Below, piece by piece: positions 42,871 through 54,241 of a DNA stretch of 64,000 nucleotides (within the stretch, counting starts at the first letter, position 1; every line of letters begins with the position of its first letter). This DNA comes from Thunnus maccoyii (taxonomy: Eukaryota > Chordata > Actinopteri > Scombriformes > Scombridae), in the NCBI RefSeq assembly GCF_910596095.1, contig NC_056535.1:28304505-28368504 (forward strand), read 5' to 3'. A program made the translations under genes and the position numbers. The notes under the pieces were generated by a model that was given only the letters and a program-made list of their open reading frames with translations, did no database searches and was not told the DNA's origin.

Positions 42871-43170
42871 GTGATTGGGATGAAACATGTCTCACAGTTG
42901 CAAAGAAAAAAATAGTCTGACATTTCTGACACCCTTTTACCTCCAGTTTGACTGCTGGGTCAAATTGACCCGAACAGTATCTATGTGATATAAACATGCA
43001 GGGGGTGGTTGCAAATATGTGAGATGAACCATTTTCATATTATATGTTGATTACACTAATTAAGGCAAGCAGAAGAAGTTTCATACTGAAAAAATATTTT
43101 TAACTATTTTTCGTAGATCGTCAAACTTTAAAACGGGTCAATTTGACCCAGAACATAACAGGAGGGTTAA

Positions 43171-43940
43171 AGTTGGTACATAAGGCATATGTGAAAAATT
43201 GAGTTGATGACTTCACATTGTCAAGTCATGTATAATTAATTAATACAATAAAATGCTAAAATCTCATATTTTTGTACCAGATCAGACTCAAAACATCAGA
43301 TTAAGCGGCTTTGTCCATTCAGATAAAATGTGACATGACCTTCATGTCACATTTTACCTTCAGCTGGTTGTTTGATGAGTAAAGTTTTAATTTTTTTTAA
43401 AGACTTGTGTTGACCAGGGTTAGCTTTGTTGTGCTGGTGGTTCATTAAAAATATATGAAATAGGCATTGGGCATGTTGAGGAGAGGAGACTCTTATGAGT
43501 AATAGTGTTGATAACCTTTTTTCCAACTGAACAAACTACCATTAAGTGTACAACTTCATATCAGTACTCTGACAGAATTATTGACTGACAATAATTTCAA
43601 ATGTTCATTTTGAATAAGCTCGAAGGCAAATTAACAAGCAAACAGCCACTTCTTTATTGAAACAGGTGAAAGATGGATAAGATTGAGAAAGTGTTTTAGA
43701 CCATGGAAGCTAACTGTCTCCTTTTCAAAGCCATGTATCATGAGGGTGTGAATTTTACAATTTGCTTCATGTGTAGTGATACATAGGACAGGCAGGTTAG
43801 ACATTTCACCGACAGAATCATTTTCAAAAACTGTGCAAAGCCCTAAGAATATAATTTTAGACAAGATTAAATTGTGATATCTATCAGGATCAGATTAAAT
43901 GATCTCCATTTAGGGCAGCAGAGTCCCTTTTAATGCCCAT
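43171..43940. other. C/G-type spacer of unit G
   Basis: Continues, after the TTAA, exactly the sequence that follows 23720 in unit C. Confidence 0.65.
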
Positions 43941-44125
43941 CCCTATGGACAGAGGTCTGGATCTATTGTCCCACAGGGGCTCTGTGAGTGAGGTTTCACT
44001 GGTTTCCCACACTCTGTCCTTTCACTGCTTTCGGTGGAGGAACAATGGAAGTGTGCCTCATTATGCATCACTCTAGATACAATGTGTGACCTCTTTAAGG
44101 AGGGAAATGGTTAACTTCAAACATT
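43941..44125 (-). promoter_or_regulatory. module M3 of unit G
   Basis: TTTCCCACAC at 44003-44012 with the opposing TGTGAGTG arm. Confidence 0.65.
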
Positions 44126-44138
44126 GTCAATCTAAGAA

Positions 44139-44303
44139 TCACATCATCATAGGAAAACTGTGACAGTTAGGAAATGTCATCTAGCATAAATAAAAAAAAA
44201 CACAGCCTTCCATGAAATAAAATAAAATAATTCAGTCCAGTAATCTTTGACCAACATGTCAGTTTGTCTGGTAGTGACTCCAGTTTTTATGAGTCTACAC
44301 AAT
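44139..44303 (-). pseudogene. scar of a deleted her4-like copy (unit G')
   Basis: Contains shortened pieces of the array 3' UTR (GGAAAACTGTGACAGT, TTAGGAAATGTCATCTAGCA, ATTCAGTCCAGTAATCTTTG, GACCAACATG) running to the stop-codon complement CTA at 44295-44297. Immediately after it the sequence jumps to distal upstream spacer of the H/I type. The whole coding region, intron, promoter and modules M1-M2 of this unit are gone. Confidence 0.85.
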
Positions 44304-44559
44304 ATTTTGTTTTCATATCTTGTTTTTGAAATGTTATGGAAATTTTGAAAACCTACATATGATTGAATTATAATAACAATTTAAGGGTCACAGTCTGTGT
44401 CACAAACTATAGTGACTTTGCTAAGTCCCGACTTTTGGAAATGGCAACATATAAAAGTGGTAAAGATGATTTTAATTACATGAAGAAAAAGTTAAAATTG
44501 ACTTTATGATTTTAACAGTTAAGAAAGTTTCCAATTCGGGAGCTAGAGTCTCTTTTAAC

Positions 44560-44830
44560 CTCTGTTTCCTCAAGGCAAAGGTCTGGATCTGTTGTCCCAC
44601 AGGGGGCTCTGTGAGTGAGTTTCCTCTGGTTTCCCACACTCTGTGTTTTCACCACTTTCAGCTCCGTATATGAGGATGGGAGGTTAAGACAGCTGTTTCC
44701 TGAAGTGTGCCAAATCCCTTTGGAGAATAGTCGGCTGCTGGTGGGGTTGAGGATCCTAATCAAGCTCCACTTTGCTCTCCAGAGCTTTTCCACACTCTGT
44801 CCATTTAAAGGAATTTAGGCAAGTGCCAAC
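44560..44830 (-). promoter_or_regulatory. orphan modules of the deleted unit G'
   Basis: An M3-like site TTTCCCACAC at 44630-44639 and an M2-like module whose site is reduced to TTTTCCACAC near 44786. They now lie upstream of no gene of their own. Confidence 0.6.
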
Positions 44831-44852
44831 ATCACAATTGACCTTTTGAGGA

Positions 44853-45500
44853 GTTGAATGAATGAATGAATGAATGAGTGAATAGTTTATTTCAGTCATA
44901 CATTATGAGGAACAAAACTTAACAATTTGTGTGGGTATGCAACTGACAAAACATCATCATACATGTTTACACCAAGTCATTTCACACAATGAAATTCACA
45001 TTATCAGTGAATGAAAAATGAATAGACTGACCCCCAAGGCTTATTTTTGCCTATCCTATACAATCCATAAAATAACCAAGAATATCAGCAGTACGAAAGA
45101 AAGAAAAAAAAGAAAACTAAATCGTAATTCTAATTCTTTTACATTTTAATCATTTTACGTTGTAATCCTTAATTATTTTAAATTTTAAGACTTTTTTGAA
45201 ACTCAACAGAGAGTTACACAAAAACTTGTCACTAAGACCATTCCTTAGTTTGTCTCCCAAAACTGAAACTGTGTTTTACATTGGTTCTCACTTTACATGT
45301 TTCAAAGATACACAACCGTCTTAAATTATTATTATTTCCTTCTCTTGATTTAAAAAATTGTTGAATGCAAACAGGAAGGTTTTTATTCCTAACTTGAAAA
45401 AATATTTCCAATATTTTTAAATGCACAATAACTTAAGATTTTAACCTATGAATAATGGATTAGTAGATTCACGGTAACAAGCTTTTTGTTATTCTAATAG
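44853..45500. mobile_element. LINE-like 3' fragment with (GAAT)n
   Basis: GAAT repeats at 44853-44880, then AGTTTATTTCAGTCATACATT and TTATTTTTGCCTATCC phrases, as in inverted teleost LINE 3' ends. It interrupts a spacer that is continuous in units H and I (GAGGAGT...TTTTTATAGTGTACAG). Confidence 0.5.
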
Positions 45501-45699
45501 CTCTTTCATTTAGAGTTTTTTTCTTTTTACAGTGTACAGCTCATCAATATTTTATTTCAAAACATGTAGAAACTCAAATTGGAAGTATTACTCAGTGACT
45601 TTGCTAATTTTAGGAAAATGGCAATATATAAAAATGGTGACAGTGATTTCAATCAATGGAAGAAAAGATTTACATTTTAAACAGATAAGAATGTTTTCA

Positions 45700-45880
45700 G
45701 TTTTTGGGGTTAGAGTCTCTTTTAACCTCTGTCTCCTGAGGCCAAAGGTCTGGATCTATTGTCCTACAGGGGCTCTGTGAGTGAGTTTCCTCTGGTTTCC
45801 CACACTTTGTGTTTTCACTGCTTTCACTGGAGGAACAATAGAAGTGTGTCTCATTATACATCTTAGATACAATGTGTGAC
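45700..45880 (-). promoter_or_regulatory. second M3 copy of unit G'
   Basis: TTTCCCACAC at 45796-45805 within the usual GGGGCTCTGTGAGTGAG context. Confidence 0.6.
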
Positions 45881-46723
45881 CTCCTTAAATAAGGGGAATG
45901 GTTAATTTTTTATTTTATTTTTTTTACCTTAGAACACCTACAACTGACAGTTATACCAAGAAGATGGTCAAGTAAAAGTATCTTTAAAATGTAAATGCAT
46001 ATAAATAGAGTAATATAAATTTGATAAAAGCCACTTCATCAAACATCATAATGGAACTGCTTCACAAAGTACTATCTTTAGCTACATCATGGGTACATGA
46101 TGGGTAGTGAGTGGGTTGAATTGTTTTGTTTCATCAATTAAATGTTGAAACATTAATTGAATTCAATAAATTAAGTATGGAAAGTCGCTTTTGTCATTAT
46201 GTAGTGAGTAACTATTCCGCTTGGGCAGTATAAATTTTTTTCATACCTCCCAGGCTTTGTCAACAAAAAACAAACATATGTAGCAGCTAAAGCTGGAGAG
46301 ACAATGTATGGATTAAGCCCAAATTTAATCTGGAATTAGGATTAATTTTAGAATCGTGTTGAATTTCTGCCAGAAAGGCTGTCGTTTGGTGTGTAGCTGG
46401 CGGTCAGGATGCCTGATTAGTTACCTGAACAATCAACATTATGGCTCTCAGATAATCAGTTGGATTCCTGGCAGGTGATAAATGTTGGTCAGCTGTCTGC
46501 AGTTTGAGCATTTCCACAGTCCGATTTCCCACAGGCTGCTGTCAAAAGATCCATTTTAACCATAGAGAGCTTGTTTTAGTATTTTTGGAGTAGTATTTTA
46601 CATCTTGTGGCTTAAACTATTTTTGACTGAGACTGATGTAACTGAACTGTGCTGTAGAACAAACAGATCATAATGACTGCATCTTCCAGACATCTGTGGC
46701 ATGTTTTTTTTTCTTCTCACTTT

Positions 46724-47002
46724 CTTAAGTAACTCACCAAACAACCAGCTGAAGGTAGCTGGTTAATCTGATGTTTTGACCCTGATGCTGTACAAAAATA
46801 TGAGATTTTAGCATTTTACTGTATTAATTGAATATTCATGACTCTACAATGTGAAGTCATGAATTACATTTTTCACATAAGCCTTACACCCATTTTTCAA
46901 TTAATGGGTTACCATTTTTTGAGGCCCCTCCATGAGTGTATGGCCCCCTCCCTATACCATTGGCGCCTGCACACTGCTTGTGCCAGAATATTCAAAATGT
47001 TC
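46724..47002 (+). repeat. inverted copy of array spacer
   Basis: The reverse complement matches the C/D/G spacer order: TGAATATTCTGGCA, GTGCAGGCGCCAA, ACCCATTAA, GACTTCACATTG, TAAAATGCTAAAATCTCATA, AACATCAGATTAA. It is oriented as if upstream of a plus-strand gene. Confidence 0.8.
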
Positions 47003-47410
47003 TTGCCCAGCTTAATGGGAGACGCAAATGGAGGTCGAAATGGAGGTTTGTGTTACCCTCTTTCACGACAATTTGTAGGTTGGCTCACCTGTATCATCTG
47101 ATCTGAACCCCAAATAATACCAAACAGATGCAGGGCAGGGGACAAGTCTTCTATCCCTACTGGCACTGTCTGCCTGCCTGTTCCACCAGTTGCTTACATG
47201 ATGACTGACTGACCTCTGGTGGCATGTGTGCAGTTAATAGGGCATCTCTGTGTCAGTTTAAAAGGAGAATACGCTTTTGATGGTATTGAAAATCATTCCA
47301 TCTGGATTTTGAATTACCGTGTTATACTTTAATACCATGATACTGACCAAGCCAAGTAACTGTGGGAGAAAATAACATGAAAACATAAAATTTGAAATTG
47401 GCATTGTTTG
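47003..47410. other. unique-looking stretch before unit H
   Basis: No match to other units noticed and no gene recognised. Confidence 0.4.
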
Positions 47411-48429
47411 TTTATTCAACTTGGCACAATGAGCCACATAAAGTTTAAAAGATTCAATAAGACGTGATGATACATCACAACAACAACTTGTAGATTTCTA
47501 CAAGACACACTGTACTCAGACAGAGTAAAGGAACAGCTGTCTTTATAAAAGACAAACAATTGACAGTATTCGAGGACACAGTTCTCACTGTCCTTTGAAA
47601 TCTTTTCCAAATGGATTAAAAACTTTACACTGATCTTACAACAGATGGCATTGTTCTTAATGATCACAAAATTCAATTGATTCTCAATATGAAAATATTA
47701 TGTTGTCACTGGAAAACTGTGACAGTGTGACCTTAATCAAAGCTTTTACAGTAAAAGAATAAACACATTGATCTTAAAACAGATCATTTCTGAGTAATCA
47801 CATGAAGTGGGGTAAAGTCCACTATGATAAAATATCCATAAAAAGGACAATTAAGATTTTTGTTTAAAATGATTAATACTAATCAATATCACCATTGCAT
47901 TATATTGTAACAATACACTTCATGCAGTGAGGCATAAAAGTATCACTAGAAAATAGTGATAGCTTGATAAGCAAACTTTTTAGAAAAAAGGATAATTGGA
48001 TCTTACAACAGATCAGTTTTTAGTAATCACAGAGATTAAAGTGAGGTAAAGTCCATTATAACAATATGTCCATAAAAAGGACAGTTAAAAGTTTGATCAA
48101 GATGATCAATACCAATTAAAAAGTAACAGATGTTACCATAGTATTATATACTACTAATACATGAAGTACAGTAAGGAATAATAACAATTGCTGATGCAAT
48201 CAGATTTAGTTCATGCTACATGCATGACAAGATGCTCTTTCTTCACTTGAAAGATATTGTTGCTGTCATTTCCTTAGGAAATGTCATCTAGCACAAATAC
48301 AAAAACACACAAATCAGCCTTCTGTATACAGAAGAACAAGTGAATTAAATCTCAAATAATTCAGTCCAGTAATCTTTGACCAACATGGTCATCTCAGTTT
48401 GTCTGGTAGTGTCTCCAGTCTGTATGAGT
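47411..48429 (-). other. 3' UTR of copy H
   Basis: AATAAA (minus) at 47411-47416; H-K UTRs carry an extra GAAATCTTTTCCAAATGG segment compared with C-G. Confidence 0.7.
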
Positions 48430-48935
48430 CTACCATGGCCTCCAGAGGGCGCTGTTGACTGGGCTCTTCTCTTTGTTGATGCTGGTCTGGACTGTGGAGC
48501 TCAGAGGAGAGAAGTCAGCCTCTCTCAGGTTCTTATCAGAGGAAGACTGCAGCTTGTTGAAGTGGTTCAGCAGTCTTCCTTGCTGTTGATTCTGCTGCTG
48601 CAGCTGTGTCAGGAAGCAAACTGTCATCTCCAGGATGTCTGCTTTCTCCAGCTTGGAGTCTGGCTGCTGTTTGAGGAACTCTGGACCCAGGAGAGACTTG
48701 AGCTGCTCAATGCTGCTGTTGATTCGCTCTCTGCGTAACTTCTCCACCAGAGGCTTTCTGAGCTGCAGAAAGAAGAACAAAGTCATTAATCAACTTATTC
48801 TGGAGTTTAATGTTAGCATAAAAACAACAACCTGTCATGAAAAGATGATGTCATCATGAATCTTCAATTCACCTTGTGGGTCAGAGTCAGATGGTCCTGA
48901 GAGTTGGTCATTGCTGCAGTGATTGTAGGTGCCAT
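48430..48935 (-). CDS. her4: Orange-less her4-like protein, copy H
   Basis: Exon 1 48873-48935, exon 2 48430-48762; 131 residues, WRPW intact. Linker SINKEKSP (Asn replacing Thr). The splice donor is GTGAATTG, a variant of the GTAAATTG seen in most copies. Confidence 0.92.
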
Positions 48936-49001
48936 AGCTGGATCTCTGTGCTGTAGAGGTCTCTGTAGAGAGAATCTGATCTCTGCTGGCTTCATCCCTC
49001 C

Positions 49002-49315
49002 TATTTATAGTCCCACATCTCCATATGAATGTGTGGGTCTTGGTCTGGTTGAAGTTTCTCACAGTCTCAGCCAATCAGAGGGCTTGATGATACAATAAAG
49101 GATACACACGCCGAATGCTGTTAATGCCTGGGGGACAATGGTTAGATCTCAGGGGAACAGGTGGAGGACTGGGGGGGTGATGGAGAGAGACTCACAGAGC
49201 TGTGTGAATCTGGGAAAGTGGTGACCCTGTAGAGAGCAAAACTGCTGCCTGATGCTGAGATCAATGACTTTGACTGAGCACACGCTGATCATCCCATCAC
49301 ACACGTGGGAGAAGA
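49002..49315 (-). promoter_or_regulatory. promoter of copy H
   Basis: TATAAATA at 49002-49009, SPS at 49032-49063, CCAAT at 49071, distal block ending CACACGTGGGAGAA at about 49315 (CACGTG present, unlike C-G). Confidence 0.82.
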
Positions 49316-49579
49316 AAATTAATTACATCCATGGTAAAAGCACTGTATGACTCACAGTTAAAAATCAGTGGATATAGAATTTACTACACTTCTATATAGC
49401 TATAACATAAAATCAAGCCACTCACTCTATTTACATTTTTTATTTTCAAATTTTTTTCTGTGTTCCTAAATTTTTCTTTAAATTTAAAATACTGTAATTT
49501 GGAAATCAATTCTGTTGGGTATTAAAAACAACTGTGATGCACATCATTTGCTTAAAAGGTATTTTAAAAAAGTTGAACG

Positions 49580-50110
49580 CAACAATCACGCTGCCGTCCA
49601 GATGTAGCGGTCTTCTGACTTGTGCCTTGTCCTCTGTGAGTAAAACGTTGATCTGAGTTTCCCACACTGACTCCTTGAATGCTGTGGTCAATGAACCACA
49701 AAGGGACTTTGAATGGAGCTTTTGTGACTGATACTGGACGGGTGTTGTAGTAGAAACAGAGCCTGACGTCACCAACCATCTGGAGGGAAAGAACACCATT
49801 GACTGGCTCTGACAGTTTGTAAAGTTTGAAATTGTTATTAAATTTTGAGAATCATCTAATCACTGTCAAATATTTTTCAGACATTTTCAACATTAAGTAA
49901 AATTTGTGCCATTTTTTCAACAACTGGATCAGAATTTCATCTCTATACATGAGGCTGGGAGGTTGAGACACCTGTTCCCTGAAGTGTGCCATATCTCTTT
50001 GGAGAATAGGAGGCTGCTGGTGGGGTTGATGATGCTAATCAGGCTCAACTTTGCTCTCCAGAGCTTTCCCACACTCTGTCCATTTAAAGGAATTTAGGCA
50101 TGTGCCTAAA
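49580..50110 (-). promoter_or_regulatory. modules M1 and M2 upstream of copy H
   Basis: TTTCCCACAC at 49658-49667 and 50065-50074. The CACGTG of the C-G M1 is replaced by CTTGTG. Confidence 0.7.
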
Positions 50111-51409
50111 TCCAAACTGAATTTTTGAGGAGTCTTCTTAACACTTGGAGGCAATTATGTCTTTTCTTTTTATAGTGTACAGCTCATTGAGATTTAATTT
50201 CAAAATATATAGAAAGTCAAATTTGGAGTAATGGAAACTAGTGGAGAAATCATCTTAGTCATTTAAATATTCAACAGATCTATAGTCTAAATATAACCAA
50301 TATATGCTGAAGTCAATGTTTGATATTTTGCTGTGCTCATACAGTTAGCAAAACACTGAACATTTTCCCATTGTCTTGTTTCCAAAGCCAAAGTGTTTTA
50401 AGGCCATAATCCTGAAATGTTATTGAAATTTTGAAAACTCAAATCTGATATGTTTTGTATTCTGAATAACAATTTCAGGGTCACGTTGTGCCTCACAAAT
50501 GTATTTACATTTACTATTCCAAGTCCCAACTTTTGGAAATGGCACTATATACAACTGGTGGAGGTGTTTTTAATCAAAAGAAGAAAAAGTTCAAATTGAA
50601 TCTATGATTTTAAACATATAGAAGAATGTTTTCAGTTTTTGGAGAGTCTCTTTTAACCTCTGTCTCCTGAGGCCAAAGGTCTGGATCTATTGTCCCGCAG
50701 GGGCTCAATTTGAAGTAAAATTGGAAGTATCAATCAGTGACTTTGCTAACTTTAGGAAAATGGCAATATATAAAACTGGTGACAGTGATTTCAATCGATG
50801 GAAGAAAAGATTTACATTTTAAACAGATAAGAATGTTTTCAGTTTTTGGAGCTGGAGTCTCTTTTAACCTCTGTCTCCTGAGGCCAAAGGTCTGGATCTA
50901 TTGTCCTGCGGTGGCTCTGTGAGTGAGTTTCCTCTGGTTTCCCACACTCTGTGTTTTCACTGCTTTCACTGGAGGAACAATAGAAGTGTGTCTCATTATG
51001 CATCACATTAGATGCAATATCAGGCCTCTTTAAATAAGGAGAACAATTAAGATTAAACTTTTTACATTAAAAGACTTACAACTTACAGTTATACCAAAAG
51101 GATGTTGAAGTAAAGGTGTCTTTGAAATGTAAGTTTTCTAATTTGTGTTGATGGTTTGACCTACAGCAGAGTGACATGAAATGGATAAAAACACTTCATC
51201 AAACATCTTAATGGAACGGCTTCACAAAGTATTATCTTTACCTACATCATGGGTGCATAATTACTGTGTATTGAATATTTTTCAACTAAAGGTTGGAACA
51301 GTAATTGAATTCAATGAGTTAAGTGTGGAAAGTCACTTTTGTCAGTATAAAGAGGTAAAATATGACACAAAATACATGAAAACACAAATTTAGCAACTTG
51401 CACTGTTTG
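50111..51409 (-). promoter_or_regulatory. distal spacer of unit H with truncated and complete M3
   Basis: A local duplication: a first M3 lead-in (about 50640-50705) stops at GGGGCTC without its CSL site, and a second (about 50830-50960) is complete with TTTCCCACAC at 50938-50947. Confidence 0.6.
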
Positions 51410-52439
51410 TTTATTCAACGTGGCACAATGAGCCACATAAAGGTTGCAAGATTCAACAAGACGTGATGATACATCACAACAACAACTTGTAGATTTCTAC
51501 AAGACACACTGTACTCAGAGAGAGTAAAGGAACAGCTATCTTTATAAAAGACAAACAATTGACAGTATTCGAGGACACAGTTCTCACTGTCCTTTGAAAT
51601 CTTTTCCAAATGGATTAAAAACTTTGCACTGATCTTACAACAGATGGCATTGTTCTAAATGATCACAAAATTCAATTGATTTTCAATATTAAAATATTAT
51701 GTTGTCACTGGAAAACTGTGACAGTGTGACCTTAATCAAAGCTTTTACAGTAAAAGAATAAAAACATTGATCTTAAAACAGATCATTTCTGAGTAATCAC
51801 ATGAAGTGGGGTAAAGTCCACTATGATAAAATATCCATAAAACGGACAATTAAGATTTTTGTTCAGAATGATTAATACTAATCAAGAAGTAACAAATATC
51901 ACCATGGCATTATATTGAAACAATACATGTCATGTAGAGAGGCATTAAAGTATCACTAGAAAATTGTGATAGCATGATTTTAAGCAAACTTTTTAGAAAA
52001 AAGGATAAATGGATCTTACAACAGATCAGTTTTGACTAATCACAGAGATTAAAGTGAGGTAAAGTCCATTATAACAATATGTCCATAAAAAGGACAGTTA
52101 AAATTTGATCAAGATGATCAATACCAATCAAAAGGTAACAAATGTCACCATAGCATTATACTACCAATACATGAAGTACAATAAGGAATAATAACAATTG
52201 CCGATGCAATCAGATTTAGTTCATGCTACATGCATGACAAGATGCTCTTTCTTCACTTGAAAGATATTGTTGCTGTCATTTCCTTAGGAAATGTCATCTA
52301 GCACAAATACAAAAACACACAAATCAGCCTTCTGTATACAGAAGAACAAGTGAATTAAATCTCAAATGATTCAGTCCAGTAATCTTTGACCAACATGGTC
52401 ATCTCAGTTTGTCTGGTAGTGTCTCCAGTCTGTATGAGT
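51410..52439 (-). other. 3' UTR of copy I
   Basis: AATAAA (minus) at 51410-51415; 1030 nt with both conserved blocks. Confidence 0.7.
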
Positions 52440-53035
52440 CTACCATGGCCTCCAGAGGGCGCTGTTGACTGGACTCTTCTCTTTGGTGATGCTAGTCTGG
52501 ACTGTGGAGCTCAGAGGGGAGAAGTCAGCCTCTCTCAGGGACTTATCAGAGGAAGATTGCAGCTTGTTGAAGTGGTTCAGCAGTTGACTCTGGGACTGTG
52601 TCATCACCTTTTCCTTGGACAGGAAGTGTGCCACTTCTTGGACACACCTGGAGTAGCCCTGATCCACAGCTGCTGAGTGAACAGCTTGATGTTTTTGCTG
52701 CAGTCGTCTCAGGAAGCAAACTGTCATCTCCAGGATGTCTGCTTTCTCCAGCTTGGAGTCTGGCTGCTGTTTGAGGAACTCTGGACCCAGGAGAGACTTG
52801 AGCTGCTCAATGCTGCTGTTGATTCGCTCTCTGCGTAACTTCTCCACCAGAGGCTTTCTGAGCTGCAGAAAGAAGAATAAAGTCATTAATTAACTTATTC
52901 TGGAGTTTAATGTTAGCATAAAAAGAGCAACCTGTCATGAAAAGATGAAGTCATCATGAATCTTCAATTTACCTTGTGGGTCAGAGTCAGATGGTCCTGA
53001 GAGTTGGTCATTGCTGCAGTGATTGTAGGTGCCAT
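52440..53035 (-). CDS. her4: her4-like bHLH-Orange-WRPW protein, copy I
   Basis: Exon 1 52973-53035, exon 2 52440-52862; 161 residues. Unlike its neighbours it keeps the Orange domain (VDQGYSRCVQEVAHFL) and the full linker (SKEKVMTQSQSQLL). Its protein is identical to that of copy J. The Orange region differs from A and B at several residues (QKHQAVHS), so it is not a very recent copy of either. Confidence 0.94.
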
Positions 53036-53101
53036 AGCTGGATCTCTGTGCTGTAGAGGTCTCTGTAGAGAGAATCTGATCTCTGCTGGCTTCATCCCTC
53101 C

Positions 53102-53414
53102 TATTTATAGTCCCACATCTCCATATGAATGTGTGGGTCTTGGTCTGGTTGAAGTTTCTCACAGTCTCATCCAATCAGAGAGCTTGGTGAGACAAAAGAG
53201 GATGCAGCATGCTGAATGCTGTTAATGCCTGGGGGACAATGGTTAGATCTCAGGGGAACAGGTGGAGGACTGGGGGGATGATGGAGAGAGACTCACAGAG
53301 CTCTGTGTAAATCTGGGAAAGTGGTGACCCTGTAGAGACCAGATCTGCTGCCTGATGCTGAGATCAATGACTTTGAACACACGCTGATTGTTCCATCACA
53401 CACGTGGGAGAAAG
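53102..53414 (-). promoter_or_regulatory. promoter of copy I
   Basis: TATAAATA at 53102-53109, SPS at 53132-53163, CCAAT at 53171, distal block ending CACACGTGGGAGAA. It lacks the GACTGAGC found in the other distal blocks (TTTGAACACACG). Confidence 0.82.
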
Positions 53415-53699
53415 ACAATTAAGTACATTAAGGATAAAAAAAAATACAATATGAAGTGTTAACTGATTTTAAAAATAAGTAGAAATAGACTTTTTGTCTC
53501 TAATGATTCTGTTGAGCCATGACCTAAAATCAACCAACTTACACTACTTATCTTCTATGTTCTCTTTATGATTCAACTTCCTTTTTTATTTTCTACAGTT
53601 TGATATTTTTCCCAAATTTTGTTTAATTCATGATACTGTCATTTAGAAGCCAATTCTGCCAGGCATTAAATATGAGTGTGATAGTAATGGTATTTTTAA

Positions 53700-54241
53700 A
53701 ACTTGAGTGCAACAATCACGCTGCCGTCCAGATGTAGCAGTCTCCTGACTTGTGCCTTGTCTTCAGTGTGAGTAAAAAGTTGATCTGAGTTTCCCACACT
53801 GACTCTTTGAATGCTGTGGTCAATGAACCACAAAGGGACTTTGAATGGAGCTTTTGTGACTGATACTGGACGGATGTTGAAGTAGAAACTGAGCCTGACG
53901 TCACCAACCATCTGGAGGGAAAGAACACCATTGGCTGGCTCTGACAGTTTGTAAAGTTTGAAATTGTTATTAAATTTTGAGAATCATCTAATCACTGTCA
54001 AATATTTTTCAGACATTTTCAACATTAAGTAAAATTTGTGCCATTTTTTCAACAACTGGATCAGAATTTCATCTCTATACATGAGGCTGGGAGGTTGAGA
54101 CAGCTGTTCCCTGAAGTGTGCCATATCTCTTTGGAGAATAGGAGGCTGCTGGTGGGGTTGATGATGCTAATCAGGCTCAACTTTGCTCTCCAGAGCTTTC
54201 CCACACTCTGTCCATTTAAAGGAATTTAGGCATGTGCCTAA
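53700..54241 (-). promoter_or_regulatory. modules M1 and M2 upstream of copy I
   Basis: TTTCCCACAC at 53790-53799 and 54197-54206. Confidence 0.7.

Larger units (their letters stand above)
41996..43166 (-). mobile_element. piggyBac-family element, internally deleted
   Basis: Perfect 16 bp terminal inverted repeats, CCCTCCTGTTATGTTC (41996-42011) and its complement (43151-43166), flanked by TTAA target duplications (41992-41995, 43167-43170), the piggyBac hallmark. Sub-terminal GGGTCAATTTGACCC-type palindromic motifs lie near both ends. 1171 bp, too short for a full transposase, so non-autonomous. Confidence 0.93.

Noticed and set aside
42646-42997. His/Thr-rich frames
   Set aside because: Translations of the GT/CA microsatellite inside the piggyBac element.
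44278-44303. Unit G' as a gene with hidden exons
   Set aside because: No bHLH, exon 1 or promoter sequence exists between the UTR scar and the upstream spacer.
47416-47676. Repeated frame in all 3' UTRs (YKDSCSFTLSEYSVSCRNLQ...)
   Set aside because: Lies between stop codon and poly(A) signal; start position and length shift between units. Explained by UTR conservation.
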